DNA of 64,000 bases, from positions 23,321-87,320 of the forward strand of contig JAHDND010000209.1 of the NCBI GenBank assembly GCA_018435665.1. The letters are read 5' to 3'. Made by a program: the position numbers and the translations under genes. A model generated the notes under the pieces. It was not told the origin of the DNA, did no database searches, and saw only the letters and a program-made list of their open reading frames with translations. This document shows positions 55,110 through 63,860 of the stretch, piece by piece. How positions within the stretch are numbered: the first letter of the stretch is position 1; every line of letters starts with the position of its first letter. The stretch is from Candidatus Thiosymbion sp. (lineage in GTDB: Bacteria; Pseudomonadota; Gammaproteobacteria; Chromatiales; Chromatiaceae).

Positions 55110-56758
55110 CAGAGGTTCGCCACCCGGCGATCGAGCCAGGCCTGCACGCGGCTCAGGCCCGCGATGGCCAGGCTGATCAGCAGCAGATAGGTCAGCAGCA
55201 GGACATTCATCATGACGGTCACGTTGCCCTTGTCGGCCATGATCGCCAGCGAGACCGATAGCAACTCCGGGACGGCGATGGCGGAGGCCATGACGGTCTG
55301 CTTCATGACATTGATCAGGGAGCCGAGGATCGGTCCCCGTGCCAGGAGGACCGCCATGCCCAGCGAGTGGAAGGTGAGGCGGAACCCGGTCTGGATCTGG
55401 CGCTGGTGGTTGGCCACCTCGTAGAGGCTGTTCATGATGGAGCCGGCGGTGTAATAGCTCATGCACCACACCGCGATGGCCATGGGGTAGAGGCTCACCC
55501 CCAGCCGGGCGAACAGCAGCCCCCCGACCCCGAAGAACAGGAGATACATCTGCAAGAGGGGCGGGGTCATCCGCGCGTGGACCCCCAGGGCGCGGGCGCC
55601 CATGCCCAGCCAGCGCCAACGGGAATCCGCCACCAGGGCCCAGAGGAGTCCCATGAGCAGGCTGGCCAGGACACAGGACAGCATCATCAGGATCGTCACC
55701 CCCAGGCCGCGGAGGAAGCGCGCCCGGTCAAAGGGGTCATAGAGAAAGCTCAGATCGACCCCGGTCCATTCCTTGAACTTCAAACCGAGATTGTGCAGGC
55801 CCCCGACATCGCCGGCCGTTATCAGCGTCGCCTCCCGGCAACCGAGGGGCCAGTTGCCATCTGGACCGCGCTGGCAGAGGTAGTCCCCCTGCTCATCCCG
55901 CGCCTGCCACAGGGCGCCGGTGTCGCGCAGATATTGCGCGGGCCGGATGCCCCAGGCCTGTTCGCGTTCGATCAGAAACCCGGTCCGGTGCCAGTCGGCG
56001 ACGATATCCCCGAGCAGGCGCTCGAACTCGCTCCCCTTTTCACCGCGGCCGATCATCATCGCCCAAGGGGCGACCAGTGCCAGCGGCAGGGGGGCCTGAT
56101 AACCCGCCCATTCCTCCTTGGCGAGGAAGCCGTCGATGGCGCTGTTGGTATAGAGGTAGCCGACGCAGCGCCCGTCCCGGAGTCCCAGCAAGGCGTCCCG
56201 GGTGTCACGGTAGACCTCCAGGTCGAGCAGATAGCGTTCGCTCATGGGGCGATTGAAGTATGCCCCCTGGGTGGCGCAGACGCGCTTACCCCGCAGGGCG
56301 CCCCAGTCGGTGAGCCGCTGCTGCCCCGGGCCCACCATCAGGGTCACGCCACCGGCATAGTAGGCGGGTTCAATCGCCGTGGCGATCTTGCGGCGCTCGG
56401 CGGTATCGGCGGTAGTGGCAACCACCAGATCGACCGCCCCCTGTTCCAGTTTGTGAAGACGATTCTCCGTCGACACCTTGACGAAGCGCGGGGTGACCCC
56501 GAGGCGCCGGGCCACGTCCCGGGCCAGGTCGATCTCAAAGCCCTCGGGCTCGCCCAGGGCGTTGACCATGCCAAAGGGAGGAAAGTCGGCCTTGACCCCG
56601 ATGCGCAGGATGCCGGTCTCGCGAATGGCGGCCAGGACCGAACCCGTCTCCGCCGCCGGGGTGGGTAAGGCGGTGAACAGGAGTGGCCAAAGAAGCAGAA
56701 ACGGCAGGAGAGGCAGCCGCGGTGTCAGGCAGGAGAGGCCGCGCAAAATCAAAGGCAT
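55109..56758 (-). CDS. SBP fused to ABC permease
   Basis: A 549-residue fusion. Signal sequence about 1-35 (LPFLLLWPLLFTALPTPAAE); SBP_bac_3-like part about 38-290 (ILRIGVKADFPPFGMVNALG, GFEIDLARDVARRLGV, VCATQGAYFNRPMSERYLLD); a linker with Cys pair (GDYLCQRGPDGNWPLGCREA), then a HisMQ-like permease about 345-549 (FLRGLGVTILMMLSCVLASL; PILGSLINVMKQTVMASAIA). The SBP is paralogous to the next upstream gene (56749), sharing the AYFNRP and the terminal two-Cys pattern. Probably tethered receptor plus channel. Confidence 0.88.
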   Translation of the reverse strand: MPLILRGLSCLTPRLPLLPFLLLWPLLFTALPTPAAETGSVLAAIRETGILRIGVKADFPPFGMVNALGEPEGFEIDLARDVARRLGVTPRFVKVSTENRLHKLEQGAVDLVVATTADTAERRKIATAIEPAYYAGGVTLMVGPGQQRLTDWGALRGKRVCATQGAYFNRPMSERYLLDLEVYRDTRDALLGLRDGRCVGYLYTNSAIDGFLAKEEWAGYQAPLPLALVAPWAMMIGRGEKGSEFERLLGDIVADWHRTGFLIEREQAWGIRPAQYLRDTGALWQARDEQGDYLCQRGPDGNWPLGCREATLITAGDVGGLHNLGLKFKEWTGVDLSFLYDPFDRARFLRGLGVTILMMLSCVLASLLMGLLWALVADSRWRWLGMGARALGVHARMTPPLLQMYLLFFGVGGLLFARLGVSLYPMAIAVWCMSYYTAGSIMNSLYEVANHQRQIQTGFRLTFHSLGMAVLLARGPILGSLINVMKQTVMASAIAVPELLSVSLAIMADKGNVTVMMNVLLLTYLLLISLAIAGLSRVQAWLDRRVANL

Positions 56759-57735
56759 TCCGCTGGCGTCTCCGGACCCACCCCCTCGCCGCAGTAATAG
56801 CGACCATTCTCCCGACGCTGCCAGAGGGCCTCGCGCTGGCGGGTAAAATCGGGGACGGGAATACCCCAGTGGTCCTCGAGCCGGGTCAGGAGCCCGCCGC
56901 GGTACCAGTCGACGATGGCCGCGGAGACCGCCGCCTCCAGGTCGCTGCCCCGGTCATCGGGATGGATGACCACCGCCCAGGGGGTGAGGTTGATGGGCGG
57001 CAGGGGCATTTCGTAACGGTCGCGGTACAAGGGGTCGCGCAGCAGGGAGACGATCTGGGTGTCACCATAGAGGAAGGCGGCGCAGCGGCCGTCCCGCAGG
57101 GCGGCCAGGGCGTGGTTGGCGCTGTAGAGGGCGACGATGTCGGCGCCATGGGTCACAGCCACCGGACGATTGAAATAGGCATCGCGGCGCGAACAGACGC
57201 GACGGTGACGCAGGTCTGACCACTGGCGGAAACCCTCGCTCCGACGCGCCAGGATGCTGGTGCCCGAGGCGTGATAATAGGGCCGGACCATGGTCATCCG
57301 GTCGCGCCGGTCCGGGGTATCGGCAACGGTCGCGATCAGGACATCGACCTCCCGTTCCCGGAGCTTGTCCTCCCGTTCCGCGGTGAGCAGGCCCTTGAGT
57401 TCCAGACGCACCCCGAGCCGTGCGGCGAGGTCCCGGGCCAGGTCCGGCTCCAGGCCCTCGATCTCCTCCGTCGCGGGATTGAGATAACCCCAGAGCGGGA
57501 CGTCCTTCTTGACGCCGACGACGAGCACCCCGCGGGCCTTGATCGCCTCCAGGGAGTTGGCGGGGGCCTCCTGGGCCAGGCCGACGGCGGGCGGCAGCAG
57601 CGTCAGCCATAGCAGGGTCAACGCCCACCAGCGCCGCCACCCCTGCCCAGGGCGCGCCTCCTGACCCGGTTGCGCCGGGAAATCGGTTCTTATCAGCGGG
57701 CGAGGGCGAAACCCCTCAGCGGTCAGGATGGTCAT
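56749..57735 (-). CDS. Amino-acid-type periplasmic solute-binding protein
   Basis: A 328-residue SBP_bac_3 protein with a long N-terminus and signal segment about 35-54 (WWALTLLWLTLLPPAVGLAQ). Lobe 1 has LVVGVKKDVPLWGYLNPATE and GLEPDLARDLAARLGVRLEL; lobe 2 has VCSRRDAYFNRPVAVTHGAD and GDTQIVSLLRD; the C-terminus has YYCGEGVGPETPAEC, a two-Cys motif also in the fused paralogue. It overlaps the upstream phosphatase stop by four bases and the following gene by ten, so this is a tight operon. Confidence 0.88.
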   Translation of the reverse strand: MTILTAEGFRPRPLIRTDFPAQPGQEARPGQGWRRWWALTLLWLTLLPPAVGLAQEAPANSLEAIKARGVLVVGVKKDVPLWGYLNPATEEIEGLEPDLARDLAARLGVRLELKGLLTAEREDKLREREVDVLIATVADTPDRRDRMTMVRPYYHASGTSILARRSEGFRQWSDLRHRRVCSRRDAYFNRPVAVTHGADIVALYSANHALAALRDGRCAAFLYGDTQIVSLLRDPLYRDRYEMPLPPINLTPWAVVIHPDDRGSDLEAAVSAAIVDWYRGGLLTRLEDHWGIPVPDFTRQREALWQRRENGRYYCGEGVGPETPAECL

Positions 57736-59855
57736 GCCCCCACCTCCCGTTGGCCGGTGGCCACACCCGCGTCGGCGGATTGATAGCTCAAGGCGACGCA
57801 GGTGATGTCATCGGACTGTTCGTAGCCGGCGACGAAGGCCTGGACGGCGGCCAGGGTCCGCTCCACGGCTTCGGTGGGCGAGGCCGCGGGCTGGCCCCGG
57901 AAGGCCGCGGCCAGCCGTTCCATGCCGAATTCCTCGTTCGCGGCGTTCATGGCCTCCGTCACCCCGTCGCTGTACATAATCAGGGTATCGCCTGGCAGTA
58001 ATTGGACTCGTCCCTGAGGATAGGTCGCCCCCGGCAGAATGCCAGGGGCGATGCCGCCCAGCACCGGCAGGTATTCCTCCCGACCGTCCGCATGGACCAG
58101 CAGGGGCGGTGGATGTCCGGCGTTGACGAAGTGCAGTTCCCCGGTGGCTGGATCGAACAGCCCGTAGAAGAGGGTCACGAAGATGCAACTGTCGTTGTCG
58201 GCGGAGAGTTCATCGTTGACCTGCACGATGACCTGGGAGAGATCGAGGGACCCCTGGGTGGCCCGGGCGCGCAGCAGGGTCTTGGCCATCATGCCGAAGA
58301 GACCGGGACCGATCCCCTTGCCGCTGACGTCCGCCACCACCATGCCGCGTTGACCCTCGGCCAGCTCGAAATGATCGTAGAAGTCACCCCCCACCTCCTT
58401 GGCCGGGCGCATGGTGCCCCGTAAGCCATAGGTCGCGTGGCTGGGCCAGGCATGGGGCAGCATGGCCAGTTGCATCCGCGCGGCGACATCGAGCTCCTGG
58501 CGCAAGGCCATGAGCTGGATGGACTCGCGAAAGGCCTTGGTCACGGCGTCGAACCAGGGACGCCAGGCCGAGGGCACCAGGGGGATCTTGGTTGGTGCCT
58601 GAAAGCGCGCCTCCGCCGCCAGATGCTGAACCAGCTTGGCGGCCGGACCCACGAACTCACGTGAAGTCACCAGATAGGTGACCGCCATCACCGCGGCAAG
58701 TCCCAGGAGCATGGCCAGCATGGCCGGTCCATAGTCGGCCAGGACTTTGCGCCAGAGTTCCGCGCGCGGCACCGTGTAGGTCAGGGTCCAGGGCGCCGAG
58801 ATGAAGCGATGGCGGATCACCAGGTGCCCGTCCAGATCCGTGGGCACGTCAAAGGGCAGTGCCGCCAAGGCGTCTGTCCGCGACCTCAACGCCTCTGGCA
58901 GGGCATCCGCCAGAGGCGGTGCCTCCTCCACGGTCAGGGGATTGGCATAGAGCCCGGGATGGGCCAGCACCCGACCTTGGGCATCCACGAGAAAAGTGGA
59001 CCCCAGGGGATAGTCGAAATCGGCATTGATGCGATTCAGATAGTCGAGGCTGGTATCGATGGCGATGACCCCGACGAAGTGCTCCTCCTGGTAAACGGGG
59101 ACCGCGACCGGGATGAGGAGGCCCTGCTGCTGGCCGCTGAAATAGACCGGCGCCCAGTATTTTTCCCCGTCAGGATTCCGGCTCGGCAGGCCCTGTTCCC
59201 ACACCGGGTCCAGATAGATGGTCCGGCTGAAGGGCTGGGTGGCGGAGGCACGCCAGGGGGAGAAGAGCATGAAGTCCTGGTGAGAGATGAAGCGGGCACG
59301 AACGGCATTGGGCAGGGTGAAGGCCAGCGAGCGGAAGCCGACATTGAGGACCAGGGCCAGATTCAGGTCCCGATAAAAAGATGTCGAACGCCCTTCCAGG
59401 GGACCCAGGCCAATCAGGTTACCGGTCATGTCCCAGTCCGGGGCCGCGTCGAGGCTGAAGCGCGTCTCCGTACCATCGGTCTTCCGGGTAAAAATCTCCA
59501 GATCGGGGCGCGCGACCCCCTTGCCACCCTCTTCATCTCCCTCATCCTCCTGACCGTCGGACAACCCCCCCTCCTGTGCCAGCATGCGCAGGGTTTCGAG
59601 GTGGTCGGTCGAAGAGCGGATCACGAATTCGATGAATTGACTGTAGCGCGTAAAACTGGCTTGGATCAGGCCGATCTGGTCATCCAGTTTCAGCCGCAAC
59701 TGATAGCCGAAGAAGACCAATAGGCCCAGGAGAATGCCTCCATAGGCGAGGGCGATGGCCCGGTTGTAATTCCGGAATAAATGGATGGGGGATGTGGCTC
59801 GTCCGGCCAGATCCGGCGCGATGTCGGGCGTCGGTACCGCTGGGGGCTGGGACAT
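57732..59855 (-). CDS. Membrane SpoIIE/PP2C phosphatase with Cache domain
   Basis: A 707-residue sensor phosphatase. Membrane segment 1 at about 31-51 (NRAIALAYGGILLGLLVFFG), a periplasmic double-Cache domain (about 60-380, with the acidic stretch GQEDEGDEEGGKG near 97-110 and FVGVIAIDTSLDYLNRINAD), segment 2 (about 382-405, AMLLGLAAVMAVTYLVTSRE), a linker with a weak HAMP, then the PPM phosphatase (about 480-690): AKEVGGDFYDHFELAEGQRG, MVVADVSGKGIGPGLFGMMA and YEQSDDITCVALS. It overlaps the SBP gene by four bases and follows the formyltransferase by about 49 bases. Confidence 0.92.
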   Translation of the reverse strand: MSQPPAVPTPDIAPDLAGRATSPIHLFRNYNRAIALAYGGILLGLLVFFGYQLRLKLDDQIGLIQASFTRYSQFIEFVIRSSTDHLETLRMLAQEGGLSDGQEDEGDEEGGKGVARPDLEIFTRKTDGTETRFSLDAAPDWDMTGNLIGLGPLEGRSTSFYRDLNLALVLNVGFRSLAFTLPNAVRARFISHQDFMLFSPWRASATQPFSRTIYLDPVWEQGLPSRNPDGEKYWAPVYFSGQQQGLLIPVAVPVYQEEHFVGVIAIDTSLDYLNRINADFDYPLGSTFLVDAQGRVLAHPGLYANPLTVEEAPPLADALPEALRSRTDALAALPFDVPTDLDGHLVIRHRFISAPWTLTYTVPRAELWRKVLADYGPAMLAMLLGLAAVMAVTYLVTSREFVGPAAKLVQHLAAEARFQAPTKIPLVPSAWRPWFDAVTKAFRESIQLMALRQELDVAARMQLAMLPHAWPSHATYGLRGTMRPAKEVGGDFYDHFELAEGQRGMVVADVSGKGIGPGLFGMMAKTLLRARATQGSLDLSQVIVQVNDELSADNDSCIFVTLFYGLFDPATGELHFVNAGHPPPLLVHADGREEYLPVLGGIAPGILPGATYPQGRVQLLPGDTLIMYSDGVTEAMNAANEEFGMERLAAAFRGQPAASPTEAVERTLAAVQAFVAGYEQSDDITCVALSYQSADAGVATGQREVGA

Positions 59856-59904
59856 GAGTATTCTTCGTGCAGGGACTGGGGGCCAGGCTGAGCGGTCAGC
59901 CCCG

Positions 59905-60594
59905 TCAGGCGCCAGAGGGATTGGCCAGGTTCTGAATCGGGTCGGGCGCCGTAGCGGGGGCGGCCAGGATCATCCGTTCCAATTCCCCGGCCGCCAGTTC
60001 CGCCGCGACCGGCGCCGTGAGTTTATGCAACTCGACCACGCCGGTGTCGGGGGGCAAGGGGAAGGGCCTGGAGTAGGCGATCAGTTCCCCGGTATCAAAA
60101 TCGGCATCGACCCGATGCAGCGCGATCACCCCGTAGGTCCGGCCCTCGGCCATCAGGGCGGCGAAGGGATTGCCACCCCGGTAGCGGGAAGGCCAGGCGT
60201 CGTCCAGACAGGGATGCAGGTTGTAGAACCCCAGCCGGGGATACTCGAACAGGCGGGCGTCGATCCGCTGGCCGAAGGTGGCCATGATGCACAGGTCCGG
60301 CTGCCAACGCTGGCTGAACAGGGTGTAGAACTCCTCGGTCTTGACCCGGCCGTTAAAGACCTCGATCCCGGCGGTTTCGGCCAGTTCCGAGACCATCCGC
60401 TCTTCCCAGGACTCGTGGGGATATTGCCAGACTCGCTTACCCGGGCTGACATAGGACTTAGCCGGATCATCCGTTGCTACCCCCACGACCCTGACGAACT
60501 GGGCCAGCCGACCCTGCAACGCCTCCCGCAAGACCTCCCGACCGCGATAAAAACTGCCAAAAACCGCCAGGCGGACCTTGTCTTCCAGGGGCAT
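59905..60594 (-). CDS. Formyltransferase-domain protein
   Basis: A 229-residue protein with the N-terminal formyltransferase fold. The folate-enzyme pocket is visible in GFYNLHPCLDDAWPSRYRGG (Asn, His and Asp counterparts of the Fmt/ArnA pocket) and in GVIALHRVDADFDTGELIAY. It lacks the C-terminal tRNA-binding domain of Fmt, so the substrate is not methionyl-tRNA; sugar- or amine-N-formyltransferases are nearest. It starts the third phosphatase operon at 60594, with no sugar-nucleotide genes nearby. Confidence 0.8.
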   Translation of the reverse strand: MPLEDKVRLAVFGSFYRGREVLREALQGRLAQFVRVVGVATDDPAKSYVSPGKRVWQYPHESWEERMVSELAETAGIEVFNGRVKTEEFYTLFSQRWQPDLCIMATFGQRIDARLFEYPRLGFYNLHPCLDDAWPSRYRGGNPFAALMAEGRTYGVIALHRVDADFDTGELIAYSRPFPLPPDTGVVELHKLTAPVAAELAAGELERMILAAPATAPDPIQNLANPSGA

Positions 60595-60751
60595 GATGAG
60601 GGTGTCCTTCAGCTAACAACCATTGAGGGCTCGAATGATAGTTCCCCGCCCCCAGAATCGGCAATTCCATCGAACCCGGCGCTTCTCACCGACGACCGGC
60701 CCTGAAGGCGGGGGCCTCACGAAAAGGCCCAAGGGGTTCCTCAGGTCCAGA

Positions 60752-62278
60752 CTAGTCCTGGAGCCGGGGATCGAAGGCATCCCGCACCACGTCCGCCAGC
60801 AGATTGGCGAACAGCACCAGGACGAACATGAAGACCAGGGCCCCGGTCAGGGACCACCAGACGACCGGCTCCCGCGCCAGTTCCAACCGCGCCCCATTGA
60901 TCATGTTGCCCCAGGAGTTCATGGTCGGGTCGACGCCGATGTTGATATAGGACAGCACCGCCTCCGCCAGGACCAGGCCGCTGAAGTCCAGGGCCAGGGT
61001 GATGACAACCAGGTGCATGACATTGGGCAGGATGTGGCGCCCCAGGATGGCCAGATGCCCCACCCCCAGGGCCTGGGCGGCCTGGACATAGTCCGCCTCG
61101 CGCAACTTAAGGGCCTCGCCGCGCAGCAGGCGGCAGAGCCCGGTCCAGCTCGTCACCCCCAGGATCAGGCACAGATAAAACAGTCGCAGGTCTGCCCGTT
61201 GCGCCAGGCTGGCGTACTCGGCCTCGTGATTGGCCATGTGCACCTGGAGCATGAGCACGGCGGCGGCGATGAGCAGTACCCCGGGGATGGAATTGAGGGT
61301 GGTGTAGAGGTACTGGATGACATCGTCGGTCAGGCCGCGAAAATAGCCGGCCATGATGCCCAGCAGCAGGGCCGCCGGCAGCATGACCAGGGTAGTGAGG
61401 GTACCGATGACCAGGCCGGTGCGGATGCTCTTGAGGGCCTGATAGAGGACATCCTCCCCCACCTTGTCCGTGCCCAGGACGTGATACTTGACCGCCAGAT
61501 CGGCGATGCCCCACCCCAGGACCAGGATCAGCCCCAGGGTTAGGAACCCGGCCCGCCAATGCCGCCAGGGCAGCGCCCGCGCCAGCAGCATCACCACCAG
61601 GCCCCAGAGGATCAGGCCCTTCCCCATCCCGGCCAGCAGGGTCAGGGCGATGTCAGGCCCCCGGTCCGCCGCGGGGTCCACCAGGTGCGCCCCCCCATGG
61701 CGCAGGCGCGGATAGCCCCGTTGACTGGAGCCATCCGCCAGCCGCAGGGTTTCCATGGCCTGGAGGTGGGTCGCGAAGGGGGCGGAATAGGTCTTTTCCT
61801 GACTGTCGCGCAGGGGGGCCAGCCACAGATCGAGGAGGCTCAGCACCTCGGGTGAATAAGTCACCTCACCCGGGTGAGCGGGTTGACCCGCCGTGACTGT
61901 CGATGCCCCCTCCCCTCCCGCAGCGGCCGGTTTGACCAGAGGGGACGCTGGCGTCGTGCCCTCGGCGTCGGTCGATACCGCTGGCGCCTGGCCCTCGGCG
62001 GCGGTCATGGTCGCCGGACCCTGGTCCGTAGTGGCAGTCGTTGTCGCCATCCCCGGTTCCGAAAACGACTCCAGGCGCGGGTGAAAGTGAACGCTATCCA
62101 GCAAACCCAGGGTGGCATAGGCCCCCAGCACCACCAGTGACACCTGCCCCACCCGGCTCGCGACCACCCGCCGCCAGGGGGCGCGCAGGTGTTCATGGCG
62201 CGCCGCATGGAAACCGTAGGCCAGCAGCAACCCCAGCAGGAGGAAGATGAAGGCGTCGGTCAGGAGCAGGACGGGCAT
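60752..62278 (-). CDS. Peptide/nickel-type ABC transporter permease (DppC-like)
   Basis: A 508-residue permease from ATG 62278. Unusually long N-terminal part: a membrane helix (MPVLLLTDAFIFLLLGLLLA), a second helix (SLVVLGAYATLGLLDSVHFH), a low-complexity Ala/Thr/Pro stretch and a periplasmic loop with SPEVLSLLDLWLAPLRDSQ. The C-terminal half is typical DppC/OppC: RTGLVIGTLTTLVMLPAALL, AGYFRGLTDDVIQYLYTTLN and the EAA loop LREADYVQAAQALGVGHLAI. A TTG at 62377 would add 33 residues including a Pro-Asn repeat from the microsatellite; ATG 62278 is preferred, but neither start has a ribosome site. Confidence 0.85.
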   Translation of the reverse strand: MPVLLLTDAFIFLLLGLLLAYGFHAARHEHLRAPWRRVVASRVGQVSLVVLGAYATLGLLDSVHFHPRLESFSEPGMATTTATTDQGPATMTAAEGQAPAVSTDAEGTTPASPLVKPAAAGGEGASTVTAGQPAHPGEVTYSPEVLSLLDLWLAPLRDSQEKTYSAPFATHLQAMETLRLADGSSQRGYPRLRHGGAHLVDPAADRGPDIALTLLAGMGKGLILWGLVVMLLARALPWRHWRAGFLTLGLILVLGWGIADLAVKYHVLGTDKVGEDVLYQALKSIRTGLVIGTLTTLVMLPAALLLGIMAGYFRGLTDDVIQYLYTTLNSIPGVLLIAAAVLMLQVHMANHEAEYASLAQRADLRLFYLCLILGVTSWTGLCRLLRGEALKLREADYVQAAQALGVGHLAILGRHILPNVMHLVVITLALDFSGLVLAEAVLSYINIGVDPTMNSWGNMINGARLELAREPVVWWSLTGALVFMFVLVLFANLLADVVRDAFDPRLQD

Positions 62279-62314
62279 GGCGGCGGGAATGGGAACGAGC
62301 CTGGTGGCGGGATC

Positions 62315-62356
62315 GGGATTGGGATTGGGATTGGGAATGGGACTGGTATTGGGAAC
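62315..62356. repeat. GGGATT-type hexanucleotide microsatellite
   Basis: Three perfect GGGATT units (62315-62332) followed by GGGAAT, GGGACT, GGTATT and GGGAAC. It lies between the two peptide-permease genes, or in the N-terminal codons of the second if TTG 62377 is used, where it would encode alternating Pro-Asn. Confidence 0.85.
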
Positions 62357-62384
62357 GGTAAAGGTCAGTGGATTCAACCGCGAA

Positions 62385-63362
62385 TCAGCTCAGCCGCACC
62401 CGCGGGTCCACCAGAGTGTAGGAGATATCGGTCAGGACCAGGCCGAGGATGTACAGCACCGACCCCAGAAAGACCATGGCCCGGACGATGGCGAAGTCCT
62501 GATTGCTGATGGCGTCCAGGGTATAGCTGCCCAAGCCCGGGATCCCGAAGAAGGACTCGGTTAGCAGGCTGCCCATGAAAAGCAGGGGCAGGACCACCAC
62601 CACCCCCGTCAGGATGGGAATCAGGGCATTGCCCAGGATGTGGCGAAAGAGCACCAGCCGCTCCCCCAACCCCTTAGCGCGAGCCGTGCGCACATAGTCC
62701 TTGCCCGCCTCCTCCAGAAAGAGGGTGCGATAGAACCGCGCCCCGGAGCCGATCCCCCCCATGACTCCCACGATCACCGGCAGGACGAGGAATTTCCACG
62801 CCTCCAGCCCCAGATCGTAGCCGGAGATGGGCGCCAGGCGCAGCAGCTTGCCCACCAGGTACTGGCCCCCGATGATGTAAAAGAGGCTGGAGATGGACAG
62901 CATGGCCACCAGCACCACCACCCCGGCCAGGTCGATATAGGACCCGCGAAAGAGGACGATGAACAGGGCCAGGCTGATGTTCACCAGCAACCCCACCAGC
63001 AGCACCGGCACCGCCACCGCCAGACTCGGCCACATGCGCTGACCGATGTCGTGCCGGATGTCCCGCCCGGCGTCCGAGGTACCAAAATCGAAGAGGAAGA
63101 GCCGCAGGGACTTGTCGAAAAAGATGGTCCGGGTCAGGCGCTCCAACCCCTCGGCCTGGTCGTTGAACAGCAGCGGCTGATCGTACCCCCGCTCCGCCTT
63201 CCAGGCGGTGATGGCCTCCGGTGTCACCCGCTTGGCCCCAAGCTGCATCCGCGCCATGTCGTCCGGGGAGTTGACGACGAAAAACAGCACGAAGGTGATG
63301 AGATTCACCCCGATGAGGATCGGCAGGGCGTAGAGGACGCGACGGAGGATGTAGGCGGTCAT
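62385..63362 (-). CDS. Peptide/nickel-type ABC transporter permease (DppB-like)
   Basis: A 325-residue DppB/OppB-type permease: start MTAYILRRVLYALPILIGVN, then LITFVLFFVVNSPDDMARMQ, and the EAA loop ARAKGLGERLVLFRHILGNA followed by LIPILTGVVVVLPLLFMGSL. Together with the downstream permease it makes a dipeptide-type channel (YejB/YejE-like). Its ATPases and binding protein lie outside the window or are absent; the next gene to the left is on minus (formyltransferase). Family and orientation are clear, substrate is not. Confidence 0.92.
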   Translation of the reverse strand: MTAYILRRVLYALPILIGVNLITFVLFFVVNSPDDMARMQLGAKRVTPEAITAWKAERGYDQPLLFNDQAEGLERLTRTIFFDKSLRLFLFDFGTSDAGRDIRHDIGQRMWPSLAVAVPVLLVGLLVNISLALFIVLFRGSYIDLAGVVVLVAMLSISSLFYIIGGQYLVGKLLRLAPISGYDLGLEAWKFLVLPVIVGVMGGIGSGARFYRTLFLEEAGKDYVRTARAKGLGERLVLFRHILGNALIPILTGVVVVLPLLFMGSLLTESFFGIPGLGSYTLDAISNQDFAIVRAMVFLGSVLYILGLVLTDISYTLVDPRVRLS

Positions 63363-63377
63363 GCTGTGAGAGTTCAG

Positions 63378-63773
63378 TTACTCACTTGATTTATATGAAA
63401 CTAACCGAGCTATCGCCAGATAGGCATCCCTGTCAACAGGGGTTTGTTCGGGAAGGCGACGATCCGCGTGGGCGGCGATGTCGTACTCGGCGCACCGCAC
63501 CATCCACCACCGGTCGAGGGGTTGCTTACTGTCTGGTTCGTGAGGCTCAGTAATATAACGATTCCAAAAGGAGCGGACACTCTCCCATGCGTGGACGGGG
63601 CCTTGGTCATGTGCTAGATTCCGGGCCAGATAGGCCGCACAGTGGGGCAGAACAGAAGATATCCTTGGAGGTTTATCTAGCGCATTAATAGCGTAAGAGA
63701 TAGAAAGATCCTGTCTAGTCATGCCAAGTTGGATTCTGTCCAGCACCACAATCACGGAATCTGTCAAATTCAC
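63378..63773 (-). CDS. Hypothetical protein
   Basis: Not recognised. A 131-residue frame from GTG 63773, or 114 residues from ATG 63722, with no membrane segment. The middle is Trp/Arg/His-rich (VHAWESVRSFWNRYITEPHE, QPLDRWWMVRCAEYDIAAHA). It has a more balanced composition than its neighbours, and the stretch to the right is AT-rich and leads into an IS element, so it may be part of acquired DNA. It ends 16 bases before the DppB-like start. Confidence 0.5.
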   Translation of the reverse strand: MNLTDSVIVVLDRIQLGMTRQDLSISYAINALDKPPRISSVLPHCAAYLARNLAHDQGPVHAWESVRSFWNRYITEPHEPDSKQPLDRWWMVRCAEYDIAAHADRRLPEQTPVDRDAYLAIARLVSYKSSE

Positions 63774-63860
63774 TGTTAGCCGTTAATCGTTAGTTTGGGC
63801 TTTAAGCCAATCAGGAGAAAAAACATGCCATCGATATCAATGTTTTATGGATTAATTGTT

